A DNA stretch of 64,000 nucleotides, taken from the NCBI RefSeq assembly GCF_029952525.1, contig NZ_JASAOF010000013.1, positions 103,688 through 167,687 on the forward strand, read 5' to 3'. Both the position numbers and the translations under genes were made by a program. Positions 17,523 through 25,977 of the stretch are shown in pieces. The notes below the pieces were generated by a model. The model did not search any database and was not told the DNA's origin. It saw only the letters and a program-made list of their open reading frames with translations. Origin of the DNA: Saccharopolyspora ipomoeae (GTDB lineage Bacteria; Actinomycetota; Actinomycetes; Mycobacteriales; Pseudonocardiaceae). How positions within the stretch are numbered: the stretch's first letter is position 1; the number at the start of each line of letters is the position of its first letter.

Positions 17523-17887
17523 GCCGACACCGCCACGTCCTGAGCGGGTGCCAGCGAGTCGGACAGCAGGCGCATCGTGTCCGGCCGGACGCGGTAGTAG
17601 ATCCAGGTCCCGCGCCGCTCACCCTCGATCACCCCGGCCTCGCGCAGCACCTTGAGGTGGTGCGAGATCGTCGGCCCGGACAGCTCGAACGCCCCGGTCA
17701 GGTCGCACACGCAGGCCTCGCCACCGGCGTGCGAGGCGATCAGGGACAGCAGCCGCAACCGCACCGGCTCACCGATCGCCTTGAAAACCCGCGCGAGCGT
17801 TGCCGCCTGCTCAGCATCGAGCGGTTCCCGCATCACCGGCGAGCAGCACAGCGCCTCGTCACCCACCGGCGACCCTTGTTTCGACAT
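17519..17887 (-). CDS. arsR: ArsR-family arsenic-responsive repressor
   Basis: 122 residues, winged helix-turn-helix. ACVCDLTGAFELSGPTISHHLKVLREAGVI holds the metalloid-binding CVC of the classical ArsR site just before the recognition helix. An extra Cys pair lies near the N-terminus (EALCCSP). ATG 17887 is chosen because it gives the normal family length; the frame stays open to 18757 but antisense to arsI. It is divergent from arsI, with a palindromic operator candidate between them. It should dissociate from DNA on binding As(III) or Sb(III). Confidence 0.93.
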   Translation of the reverse strand: MSKQGSPVGDEALCCSPVMREPLDAEQAATLARVFKAIGEPVRLRLLSLIASHAGGEACVCDLTGAFELSGPTISHHLKVLREAGVIEGERRGTWIYYRVRPDTMRLLSDSLAPAQDVAVSA

Positions 17888-17942
17888 TTTTCTATCTTGA
17901 CAGCCGTCGAATCCAGGGCGCAAGCTCCGGGTGTTCATCTGT

Positions 17943-17958
17943 TTCGATGGAAATCGAA
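17943..17958. promoter_or_regulatory. candidate ArsR operator
   Basis: Perfect inverted repeat TTCGAT-GGAA-ATCGAA in the 84-base divergent arsR/arsI region, immediately upstream of the arsI ribosome site (AAGGGG). The 'TCGA(T)-N4-(A)TCGA' form resembles ArsR/CmtR-family sites. On the minus strand TTGCGC and CAAGAT with an 18-base spacer could be an arsR promoter giving a nearly leaderless mRNA. Confidence 0.6.
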
Positions 17959-17971
17959 GTAAGGGGTTGAG

Positions 17972-18412
17972 ATGTCTCGCATGCAACTGGCTCTGCGCGT
18001 GGGCGACCTGGACGGCTCGATCGCGTTCTACTCGAAGCTCTTCGGCACCGAACCCGCCAAGCTCCGGTCCGGCTACGCCAACTTCGCCATCGCCGAACCG
18101 CCGCTCAAGCTCGTGCTCGTCGAAGGCGAATCCGGGCAGGACACCGCCATCGACCACCTGGGCGTGGAGGTCGACGACACCGAGCAGGTCAGCGACGCCA
18201 CCGACCGGCTCAAGGCACTCGGGTTGTTCACCGAAGTCGAGGAGGACACCACCTGCTGCTACGCCCGCCAGGACAAGGTCTGGGTCCGCGGCCCGGGCCG
18301 GGAACCCTGGGAGGTCTACGTCGTCAAGGCCGACTCCCAGACCTTCGGCGCCTCGACGACCGAGGAGTGCGCTGCACCCTGCTGCACCACCGACGAGGCC
18401 GCCAGCGCATAA
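17972..18412 (+). CDS. ArsI/CadI-family glyoxalase-fold heavy-metal resistance protein
   Basis: 146 residues, two beta-alpha-beta-beta-beta modules of the vicinal-oxygen-chelate fold: MQLALRVGDLDGSIAFYSKLF at the start, DHLGVEVDD in the middle, WEVYVVKAD at the end. The Cys pair in EEDTTCCYARQDK is the signature thiol site of ArsI C-As lyase and CadI, and the C-terminus ends with another AAPCC. ArsI cleaves the C-As bond of trivalent organoarsenicals using Fe(II) and oxygen. Linkage to arsR/acr3/arsC favours ArsI over a cadmium-specific role. ATG 17972 follows AAGGGG by 6 bases. Confidence 0.85.
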   Translation: MSRMQLALRVGDLDGSIAFYSKLFGTEPAKLRSGYANFAIAEPPLKLVLVEGESGQDTAIDHLGVEVDDTEQVSDATDRLKALGLFTEVEEDTTCCYARQDKVWVRGPGREPWEVYVVKADSQTFGASTTEECAAPCCTTDEAASA

Positions 18413-18560
18413 CTCGCCGTCGATCGCGGCCCGGCACCGGTCGGCGGGCGCACCCCTCTGGCCGACCCTGGCGAAGCGTTGTGTAGCACTGCGCGGTGAA
18501 CCGGCCGCGCCGCCGTGTTGCAATGAGCCGTCCGCGTTCGGAGCCGGCTCAGGAGGGGTC

Positions 18561-19184
18561 ATGACCAGCGCAGCGCTGTGGGGGTTCACCGTCGTGGCGG
18601 TGCTGGCCGTGCTCACGCCCGGCCTGGACACGATGCTCGCCCTGCGCCACGCGCTGCTCGGAGGCCGTCGCGCGGGGTTCACCGCGGTCCTCGGGATCAC
18701 GACGGGCTGCCTGATCTGGGGTACGGCGAGCATCGTCGGCCTGACGGCGCTGCTCACGGCCTCGGAGATCGCCTACAACGTCGTCCGCGTCCTCGGCGCC
18801 GCCTACCTGATCTGGCTCGGCACGTCAGCGCTGTGGAAGACGTTGCCCCGCAACAGGAAAGCGGAGCCGGAAGACGTCCAGATCCCGGCCGGGCGTTCCG
18901 CCTTCCGCGCGGGCCTGATGACCAACCTGCTCAACCCCAAGGTCGGCGTCTTCTACATGAGCCTGCTGCCCCAGTTCCTCCCCACCGGCCCGACGGCCTC
19001 GGCCTGGGGAGCCCTGCTGGTGGCCATCCACCTCACCGTCGGCCTGCTCTGGCTGCCGAGCCTGGTCTGGATGGCCGGACGAGCCCGGGCCTTCCTGCAG
19101 AAGGCCCGGGTCCGCCGCTGGATGGACCGCATCACGGCAACGGTGCTGCTCGGCCTCGGCGTGAAACTCGCCGCCGAGGTCTGA
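18561..19184 (+). CDS. LysE-family amino-acid/metabolite exporter
   Basis: 207 residues, six hydrophobic segments. 'LAVLTPGLDTMLALRHALLGGRRAGF' is the LysE/RhtB N-terminal motif (PGP-type turn here TPGLD), and 'NLLNPKVGVFYMSLLPQF' the conserved second motif. Exports small metabolites or amino acids; the substrate is not predictable. ATG 18561 is preceded by AGGAGGGG. The gap from arsI (148 bases) shows no other feature. It is convergent with the Rhs gene, with a hairpin between. Confidence 0.9.
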   Translation: MTSAALWGFTVVAVLAVLTPGLDTMLALRHALLGGRRAGFTAVLGITTGCLIWGTASIVGLTALLTASEIAYNVVRVLGAAYLIWLGTSALWKTLPRNRKAEPEDVQIPAGRSAFRAGLMTNLLNPKVGVFYMSLLPQFLPTGPTASAWGALLVAIHLTVGLLWLPSLVWMAGRARAFLQKARVRRWMDRITATVLLGLGVKLAAEV

Positions 19185-19273
19185 GGGATTCGGGCTGCGC
19201 CGGGTCTGCCGCCGAGAAGCGCGCTGCCCGTTCAGTCCTCCGACGAGGAGGTGCGCACGGGGAAGTGGGGACG

Positions 19274-19296
19274 TGTGGCCTCCGGTAGAGGCCACA
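19274..19296. terminator. hairpin between convergent lysE-like and rhs genes
   Basis: Stem TGTGGCCTC/GAGGCCACA with a 5-base loop, placed between two convergent stops. No T-run; probably a bidirectional terminator. Confidence 0.6.
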
Positions 19297-19326
19297 GCAG
19301 CCGGCGACCGATCACCGAGGCCGGCT

Positions 19327-22300
19327 CTACCTAGTCGGGTAAACGGTGATGCCGTCCCTCACCAAGTCGACGTCCATCCCGTGGGAGATCGCACTCTTGA
19401 CCGCCTCCGGTCCCGTCCCGTGCTTCGTCAGAAGGTCCTGGTAGTCGCTTCTGAACTCCGATACCGCGACATACGCACGGACGTCGTCTTGGGACCAGTT
19501 CTTCGGGAACATGGTGCTCTGGTCCTTCTGGTTCGGAACCCCGTCACGCCTGTAGGGCCCTAGTTCGTGCACCTTGGTCTCTCGTCCGACCACGTTCCCC
19601 TGCGGATGAACTTCCTGAGGAAGCCCTGGACGGCCGTTCAACCGCTGTTGTGGTGAATAGGCGTGCAGACCGGTCGGCGTTCTCCCATCGGTGGTCCTCT
19701 CGCCCTTGAAAATGTGGATATCCGTTTTCTTGTGCTTCTCCTTGAAACGCTCGGCGATCTCCGGAATCGCGTTGCGCGCCCTGGCATGATCGCCCTGCGT
19801 CTTCCGCTTCTGCTCCTCCGTGCACTTCGTCGGGGCCAGGCCGAGCGGGTCGAGCAAGGTGGTCGGATTGGAGACGTAGGCGTGGTGGTTGAACCCACCG
19901 GAAAGCCCGATCGGATCGGGACTTGCGAAACGCCCGATCACGGGGTCGTAATAGCGGAAGAAGTTGTAGTGGAGCCCGGTCTCTGCATCGAAGTACTGAC
20001 CGGGAAACCGCAACGGCATGCCCACCGAGTTGCGAGCATCGTCGTCAGCGCGTCCCCACAGACTGGCGCGGCTGAACCATGCGATCGCCCCGTCATCGTC
20101 GACCAGTTCGGCGGGGGCGCCGACGAGATCGGTCACGATCGCGTAGAACTGCCCATCAACCCACTCCCGGGATGCCTGCGAAATCCGTTCGCTCTGAATC
20201 AGCGGCCGGTAACTGCCGGGCTCGTAATCCCAGACGGTGACGCGGGTTCCGCGGGTATCGAATTGAGCCTGCTCGACGAGGACGTCACCATCCCAGGTGA
20301 AGTCCGTCCGCGCCATGACGTTTCCAAGCGGGGCGAGGTGTTCCTTGGAGATCCGTCGCCCGAGTGCGTCGTAGCGGTACCGCCACTGCGTCCCATCGGG
20401 CATTCCGACTGCGACGAGTCGGTCATCAGCATCCCAGGAGTAGCGCCACGTCTCGACGCCCTGCGTCAGTCGTTTCCGCTGGCGCACGACCATGCGCCCC
20501 TGGGCGTCGTGCTCGTATCGAATAGCACCCGCGCTGCGGATCAGCGTGCCGGTGTAGGCGCGCTCCCCGAGCGCGTCCTGGTCGGTAGCCGTTGGCCACG
20601 CGGCGCTGCTGATATTGCCCGCGGGATCGTACGCGTACCGCTCCGCCCATCCTGCCGCGTGCACGCCCGTCACCCGGCCCCTTCCATCAAGAGCGAACCG
20701 GCGCGAACCGGCGACCATGTCGTCGACCTCGATGAGCCGGCCATCTGCCCGGTAGCGGAAAGACCGTTGCTGGCTGCGCTGGCCGGAGGCGTTCGTCACC
20801 GCCTGAGATCGGAGGAGACCGGACGCAGTCCACTCCTGGTTGATGATCGCTCCCGATCCCAGTCGGCGACCGATCTCCCGCCCCAGCTTGTCGTACTCGA
20901 AGGCCAACGTTCGCCCGGCGACGCGCAAACCTGCCGGTTGCCCGTTCGCGTCGTACTCCCACACGCTCTCCACGCCCGAGGGCGTGCTTCGACGAACCCG
21001 GCGGCCCAGCGCGTCATAGGAGCTGCGAACCACGCGGCCGTTGACGCTCTCGCTGGTGACCCGTCCGAGGTCGTCATAGGTGTAGGTGAGGCGGCTGTCC
21101 TCGTTCACCGCCTCCAGCAGCAATCCGCTCGCGTTGAAGGTGAAGCTCGTCATCGCGGTACCACAGCGGCGCTGCACAACGTTGCCCAGCGGGTCGTGGC
21201 CGAACTCGGTCGTCTCCCCCATGGCGTTGACCCTCTCGACGAGCTGGCCCGCCGCGTCGTAGCGGTACGAGACCGTCGCGCCGTTGAAATCTGTTTCCCT
21301 GACGAGATTCCCGGCGGAGTCGTAGTCGTAGCGCCAGACCAGCCCCTGTTCGTTCGTGACACCGACCAGGCGCATCTCCGTGTCGTAGGTGAACTCCAGC
21401 CTCGTCCCGTCCGGCCTGATCTCCGCCTTGATCAGGTCGAAGTGCGTGTATTCCCTGTGAACCGTCGCTTGCTGGTCGGAATGCGCGCGTTCGTTCCCCT
21501 CACCATCGAAGGCCCACCGCTGGACGTTGCCGTCCGGGTCCTGGCTCCACGCGACTCGACCGGACACCGTGTAGCCCAGGCGCTGAACCGCACCAGCGGG
21601 GTCGACGATCGCGACTATCCGGCCGAACTGATCACGCTCGTACCGGGTGACCGCACCCATGGCGTCGGTGACGCTCGCGACCAAACCGTCGATCCCGTTC
21701 TCGACCCGAGTGATGCCACCATGCGCGTCGGTTATCGAGACCAGGTTGCCGCGCTCGTCGTAGGCGAACATCGTGGCTGCCCCTGCGGCGTCGACCTCCT
21801 TGACCAGGTTGCCCCGTTCGTCGTACTCGCGGCGGGTGACGGCTCCATCGGCTTCTCGGAGAACGGTCGGCAGACCGAGCGCGTTGTACTCGCGGCGCAG
21901 CGTGCTGCCGTCAGGCCGGGTGATGGCGGTGACGTTGCCAGCGCTGTCGTAGTCGTACCGCACCGTCCGCCCAATTTGATCGGTCCGGCGCAGCAACCGG
22001 TCGTGGACGTCCCATTCCGACTCGGTGACGTTGCCCAGCGGGTCCACTTCCCTGACGACCTGACCGGCCTCGTTCATGTGGAACGCGGTTCGGTGACCGA
22101 GGGAATTCGTGTGGTAAGTGATCCGAGTTGCGGTGTCGTATTCCATCGTTCCGCTGAGGAACCCGCCGGACCCTTCGGTGCGCACGCAGCGCCCGGTCGC
22201 ATCGTAGGTGTACCGGTACCACTCACCGTTGCGGTCGGTCCAGCTCACGATGCGCCCATCGGCGTCGTACTCGAACCGCATCGGCTGACCGGAGGCGTTG

Positions 22301-23874
22301 ATCACCTGTGTGAGACGCCCGTCGGTGTAGCCGTAACGCATCAGTTCGACTTCGGATCCGTCTGCTCCCACCGAACGCAACGCCGTGATCCGGTGGTCGG
22401 ACGACTCCACGCGGACGAGGTGGCCACCGGTGTGCCGGATCTCCGTCGGCACACCGGAGTCGTCGCGGCTGAACTCGATGCGGTTGCCGTTGTGGTCGAA
22501 AATCGCCGCCAGCGGGCGAACTCCGGTACCCGGCGCGAAGTAGAGGACGCAGGATCGCTGGGCGTCTTCGAGCAAGTAGCCACCGTCGTCCGCTCTCCCG
22601 AGCGAACGACTTGGACCATCCTCGCTGTGGACCCAACCCCCGGCAACGGGGTGTGGAAAGTGCTGGAGCGTGCCGTCGGCAGACACGTAGCTGACTCCAG
22701 AACCATCGACTTCCAGTCGCTCATCCAGTGTGGACACCCATTCGCGTCCGAACCAACTCCCGAGCCTGTAACCGGAGAAGTGCGTGCGAGAGATCTCCAG
22801 CGGCAGTGCGGCTTCGAACCGAGCGTCGGTTTCAGCCATCACCATCTGCCCGGTGGAGACGTCGATCGGGTCCCCGCAGGTGTTCGCCCTGTCCAACGAG
22901 CGCGGGTTCGACCTCTCGTTTCGCGCGTTGGAAGGTGTCGTCGAAGCAGGCGAATCGATCGACCTCGAATTGCCTCCAGCGCCAGAGCCGGATCCGTTGG
23001 TGTCGAGCGACCGGTCGGCCGACTGGGAGTGGGTGTTGCTCGGCGGCGAACCGCCGCCCTCGGGCTTGTTGTCCGCGCTCGCGGACTTCGTGGAGGCCGG
23101 GCCGTCGTTCGCGCTGCCGTCCTTCTTGATCTTGTTCAGCTGCTTGCCTGCGTCGCCGAAGCCATCGCCGAGCTTCTTCAACAGCGGGGTCAGCGCCTTC
23201 ATGGCCTTGATGAGCTTGGTGGTGATGTCGGCGATCCTGGCCGCGACCTTGGCGACCTCCGCGACGACCTGCGGGACCACCCAGGCCATCGCGATGCCCA
23301 GCGTGCAGACGACCTGCAACGCCCAGCTGATCAGGTGGCCGACGAGCTCGGCGATGATGTCGCGCACCAGCGACCGCACCATGCCCACGACCTCGCCGGC
23401 CGTGCCGATGCCGTCGGCAGCGCCCTCGGCGGCCTTCTTCGCCGCGTCGATCAGCGCCTTGGTGTCGTCGCTGCGCTTCCGGTACGCGTCCCCGGCCTCG
23501 CCCGTCCACCCAGCGGTGTCCTTCTTGACGAGGTCGGTCATCTCCTCGGCGACCATTCCCAGTTCGTTCGCGACGTTCTTCCACGTCTCCGAGTGCGCCT
23601 TGATCTCGTCGGGGTCGCCGGTCAGCGAATCCAACGCGTCCGACACCGGGCCGACGTGCTCGATCAACCAGCCGACACCGGCGGAGAAGATGGCGCCGAA
23701 CGGGTCCATCGCCATGCCCAGCGCGTCCAGCCCTGTTCCGACCACGCCCATGACGCCCGAGGCCCAGTCGCCGGATTCGATCGCCTTCTGCGTGTCGGCG
23801 ACGGACTCCGCGATCTGGATACCGCTGTAGGACTTCGTCGAGTCCTCGCGCTCGGCCACCAACGGATTCGCCAT
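19327..23874 (-). CDS. Rhs-repeat polymorphic toxin with EndoU-like ribonuclease tip
   Basis: 1515 residues. Residues 1-235 are helical with a WxG-type turn (GWTGEAGDAY near 120) and hydrophobic helices, suited to type VII export. About 340-410 is a DUF6531-like domain (DPIDVSTGQMVMAETD). YD/RHS repeats run to about 1290, then the core GLHYNFFRYYDPVIGRFASPD closing with LDPLGLAP. The last about 167 residues form a separate toxin domain: HIFKGE, GLHAY, STMFPKNWS and a final VRDGITVYP match the bacterial EndoU pattern, where two His and a Lys form the active site. EndoU enzymes cut RNA. No immunity gene follows on this strand. It is last in the PE/PPE/EspG cluster, so export by ESX is inferred. 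Confidence 0.85.
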   Translation of the reverse strand: MANPLVAEREDSTKSYSGIQIAESVADTQKAIESGDWASGVMGVVGTGLDALGMAMDPFGAIFSAGVGWLIEHVGPVSDALDSLTGDPDEIKAHSETWKNVANELGMVAEEMTDLVKKDTAGWTGEAGDAYRKRSDDTKALIDAAKKAAEGAADGIGTAGEVVGMVRSLVRDIIAELVGHLISWALQVVCTLGIAMAWVVPQVVAEVAKVAARIADITTKLIKAMKALTPLLKKLGDGFGDAGKQLNKIKKDGSANDGPASTKSASADNKPEGGGSPPSNTHSQSADRSLDTNGSGSGAGGNSRSIDSPASTTPSNARNERSNPRSLDRANTCGDPIDVSTGQMVMAETDARFEAALPLEISRTHFSGYRLGSWFGREWVSTLDERLEVDGSGVSYVSADGTLQHFPHPVAGGWVHSEDGPSRSLGRADDGGYLLEDAQRSCVLYFAPGTGVRPLAAIFDHNGNRIEFSRDDSGVPTEIRHTGGHLVRVESSDHRITALRSVGADGSEVELMRYGYTDGRLTQVINASGQPMRFEYDADGRIVSWTDRNGEWYRYTYDATGRCVRTEGSGGFLSGTMEYDTATRITYHTNSLGHRTAFHMNEAGQVVREVDPLGNVTESEWDVHDRLLRRTDQIGRTVRYDYDSAGNVTAITRPDGSTLRREYNALGLPTVLREADGAVTRREYDERGNLVKEVDAAGAATMFAYDERGNLVSITDAHGGITRVENGIDGLVASVTDAMGAVTRYERDQFGRIVAIVDPAGAVQRLGYTVSGRVAWSQDPDGNVQRWAFDGEGNERAHSDQQATVHREYTHFDLIKAEIRPDGTRLEFTYDTEMRLVGVTNEQGLVWRYDYDSAGNLVRETDFNGATVSYRYDAAGQLVERVNAMGETTEFGHDPLGNVVQRRCGTAMTSFTFNASGLLLEAVNEDSRLTYTYDDLGRVTSESVNGRVVRSSYDALGRRVRRSTPSGVESVWEYDANGQPAGLRVAGRTLAFEYDKLGREIGRRLGSGAIINQEWTASGLLRSQAVTNASGQRSQQRSFRYRADGRLIEVDDMVAGSRRFALDGRGRVTGVHAAGWAERYAYDPAGNISSAAWPTATDQDALGERAYTGTLIRSAGAIRYEHDAQGRMVVRQRKRLTQGVETWRYSWDADDRLVAVGMPDGTQWRYRYDALGRRISKEHLAPLGNVMARTDFTWDGDVLVEQAQFDTRGTRVTVWDYEPGSYRPLIQSERISQASREWVDGQFYAIVTDLVGAPAELVDDDGAIAWFSRASLWGRADDDARNSVGMPLRFPGQYFDAETGLHYNFFRYYDPVIGRFASPDPIGLSGGFNHHAYVSNPTTLLDPLGLAPTKCTEEQKRKTQGDHARARNAIPEIAERFKEKHKKTDIHIFKGERTTDGRTPTGLHAYSPQQRLNGRPGLPQEVHPQGNVVGRETKVHELGPYRRDGVPNQKDQSTMFPKNWSQDDVRAYVAVSEFRSDYQDLLTKHGTGPEAVKSAISHGMDVDLVRDGITVYPTR

Positions 23875-23919
23875 GTAAACCCCCAGAACAAACCAGCAGA
23901 GATCAGATGAAGGAGCGGA

Positions 23920-24507
23920 TCAGTCGCGCAGCGGATCGAAGTCGGGACCGAACTCGTCGTCGTCCTCGTCCTCGAAACGCGGCTTCTTCGGCTGCGCCGG
24001 AGGCGGCGCGGGAGCCGGCGGCGCGGCGGGCGGAGTCGAAGTCTCGTCCTCCTCGGCTGGGCCGTCCCACTTCGAGGAGGTCTCCTCCTCGACCTCGTCC
24101 TCCGGCTGCTCCGGGAACCGCTCGCGCAGGTTGTCCAGCATCATCGAGCGGGTCTGCTGGTCCTCGTCGCCGAGGGTCGCCTGCATCGTCTCGCCGACCT
24201 TGCCGGCGATGTCGGCCTGGGCGCGGTGCATCGTCGACAGGATCTGCGCGGCGAGCTCGTTCGGCGCCATCGAGCGAACCTTGTCGGTGAGTTCCAGGTT
24301 CGTGACGCTGCCGTCGGCGCGCACCGTCACCTTGATGCGCCCGTCAGAGCTCGTGGCCGACAGCCTCAGCTGCTCGGTCTGCGCCTGCACTTCCTGGTAG
24401 CGCTGCGCCTTCTCCGCAAAACCCTGCGCCCACTGCTGGATTCGGCGCTCCGCCTCGTCGGGGTCGGCCCCGGCGACAGCGAATCCTCCCGAGCTCTGGC
24501 CCGTCAT
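23920..24507 (-). CDS. YbaB/EbfC-like protein of a type VII secretion locus
   Basis: 195 residues. Residues about 15-125 show the YbaB/EbfC pattern: a helical start with a coiled coil (EAERRIQQWAQGF), then 'VTVRADGSVTNLELTD' and 'LAAQILSTMHRAQADIAGKV'. YbaB proteins bind DNA as dimers, but ESX-associated relatives may serve other roles. The last 60 residues are acidic and Pro-rich (likely disordered) and end in FGPDFDPLRD. ATG 24507 with GGAGG upstream. It lies between the EspC-like gene and the Rhs toxin, 45 bases before the latter. Confidence 0.8.
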   Translation of the reverse strand: MTGQSSGGFAVAGADPDEAERRIQQWAQGFAEKAQRYQEVQAQTEQLRLSATSSDGRIKVTVRADGSVTNLELTDKVRSMAPNELAAQILSTMHRAQADIAGKVGETMQATLGDEDQQTRSMMLDNLRERFPEQPEDEVEEETSSKWDGPAEEDETSTPPAAPPAPAPPPAQPKKPRFEDEDDDEFGPDFDPLRD

Positions 24508-24584
24508 CGCACAACCTCCGTCGAAATCTCAAAGTCCTTGGTGTTCGGCGTGAACCGATCCCGAGTCCGACCAGCCGCGACCGG

Positions 24585-25205
24585 TCAGGCCGGTGTGCCG
24601 GGCTCGGTCGGCCGGAGGGGCTCCTCCCGCGGCTCTCCCCGCATCACCGGCGAGACGGCCTGCTGCTGCGGGGAGACGCCCTGCTGCATCGGCTCCGCCA
24701 ACGGCGTCCCGCGCTCCGCCGCCCGCACCGCCTCCTGCTGCGGCTCCATCACCGATGTCCCCAGCTGCTGCGGCTCCCGCATCGCGGTCCCCTGCTGCAT
24801 CGGCTCCGCCACCGGTGTCCCCAGCTGCTGCGGCGAACCGCCGCCGCTGTCGACGGCCGGGACTCCGCGCAGCGCCACGGCCGACTGCTTCACCTTGACG
24901 GCCTCGTCGAACTTCTTCAGCTCGTCGGAGTTGGCGTCGTCGGTCTCCTGGTAGTCCTTGGCGCTGGAGCGCACGTTGTCGGCCGTGACGGTGATGCCCT
25001 CCTTCGCCGCCTTCAGCGCGTTGATCCCTTCCTCTTCCATCGGGTTGACGATGGAAGGCAAGAACGAGCACAGCAGCCCGTAGGCCTCATCGGACATGCT
25101 CACGGTCTCGGCCGCCGAGAGCGCGGTGTCCACCCGGTCGGTCAGCGCTTCCAGGTGGCTGGCGTGCGCGGTCAGGTCCTCGGCCTGGACCTTGAACGAC
25201 GTCAT
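24585..25205 (-). CDS. EspC-like type VII secretion target
   Basis: 206 residues. Residues 1-105 form the ESX-target helical hairpin (FKVQAEDLTAHASHLEALTDRV, then a second helix ending ANSDELKKFDEAV), like EspC/PF10824 proteins. The C-terminal 95 residues are Gln/Pro-rich with imperfect repeats (PQQLGTPVAEPMQQG and variants), encoded by degenerate direct repeats at about 24660-24840. It is probably a small helical partner or substrate secreted with the toxin. ATG 25205 with GAGGAGG upstream. It lies 20 bases after EspG. Confidence 0.75.
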   Translation of the reverse strand: MTSFKVQAEDLTAHASHLEALTDRVDTALSAAETVSMSDEAYGLLCSFLPSIVNPMEEEGINALKAAKEGITVTADNVRSSAKDYQETDDANSDELKKFDEAVKVKQSAVALRGVPAVDSGGGSPQQLGTPVAEPMQQGTAMREPQQLGTSVMEPQQEAVRAAERGTPLAEPMQQGVSPQQQAVSPVMRGEPREEPLRPTEPGTPA

Positions 25206-25224
25206 GGCTTCCTCCTCGGATTCC

Positions 25225-25977
25225 TCAGGCCACCGCGGACACGACGTCGGCGAGGCGGTGCTCGATGCGCTGGTTGTCGGCCGGGGCGATGCTGAGCCAC
25301 TCCCCCTGCTTGACCATCAGGTAGCGGCCCTGGTGGGTGTCGAACCAGGTCACGAGGGTTGTGGCACGGCGTGTTCCGCGTGAAACACCGAACTGCCCGC
25401 CTGCCCGCCGGTTGTTGGCGAGTTCGAGCACGGTCGCCGCGTCCTGGGGCGACAGCCCGGCCTTGACCAGCGCGACGTCCTCGTCGACGTCACCGCCGAA
25501 CGGGTCGTCAGCGTCCTCGGCGAGCGCCTTCGTCAGCGCATCGGCCGGGATCGAGATCGCCCGCTGCTGCCCCTGCTCGCACGGTGGCAGCACGCCCACG
25601 GCGGACATCGCCAGGGACGTGGGGCGGATCTCGGTCAGCCGCAGCTCGTTCCCGTCGAGTTCCGCGAGCACCCCGCTGCGGCGCGCGACCGCGGCCAGCG
25701 CCAGGATCGGCCGGTCCCGATGCCCGATCACGTCCACCGAGGTGTCGTGCTCCACCAGCAACCGCAGCAGGTCCACCAGCCGCGGATCGAGTTCGCGGCC
25801 GGTGGCGAGTCCGCGCCGGGCCAGCGAGCGGAACACCTCGTCGGCGAGTTCCGCCCGCTCCTCCATCGTCGCGCCGAGGCTCGGAACCTCCAGCGGGTGC
25901 GGAATCCTGCCGAGGCCGAGAGCGGACCAGACCAGGTCGAACTCGGCGGTGGAGAGCACGAAGTCCGGATTCGTCAT
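25225..25977 (-). CDS. EspG-family type VII secretion chaperone
   Basis: 250 residues. The opening 'FVLSTAEFDLVWSALGLGRIPHPLEV', the central 'RRSGVLAELDGNELRLTEIRP' and the end 'VTWFDTHQGRYLMVKQ' fit the EspG fold, which binds the tip of PE-PPE heterodimers in the cytoplasm and keeps them soluble. The ATG overlaps the stop of the PPE-like gene by 4 bases (ATGA), matching its proposed role as that protein's chaperone. Confidence 0.85.
   Translation of the reverse strand: MTNPDFVLSTAEFDLVWSALGLGRIPHPLEVPSLGATMEERAELADEVFRSLARRGLATGRELDPRLVDLLRLLVEHDTSVDVIGHRDRPILALAAVARRSGVLAELDGNELRLTEIRPTSLAMSAVGVLPPCEQGQQRAISIPADALTKALAEDADDPFGGDVDEDVALVKAGLSPQDAATVLELANNRRAGGQFGVSRGTRRATTLVTWFDTHQGRYLMVKQGEWLSIAPADNQRIEHRLADVVSAVA

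Noticed and set aside
17897..17902. A plus-strand TTGACA as -35 of arsI.
   Set aside because: No -10 box at 16-19 bases downstream; the spacing gives CAAGCT only.
18825..19295. A minus-strand frame just downstream of the Rhs toxin that could have been its immunity gene.
   Set aside because: It lies antisense to the lysE-like gene, has shadow composition and no ribosome site.
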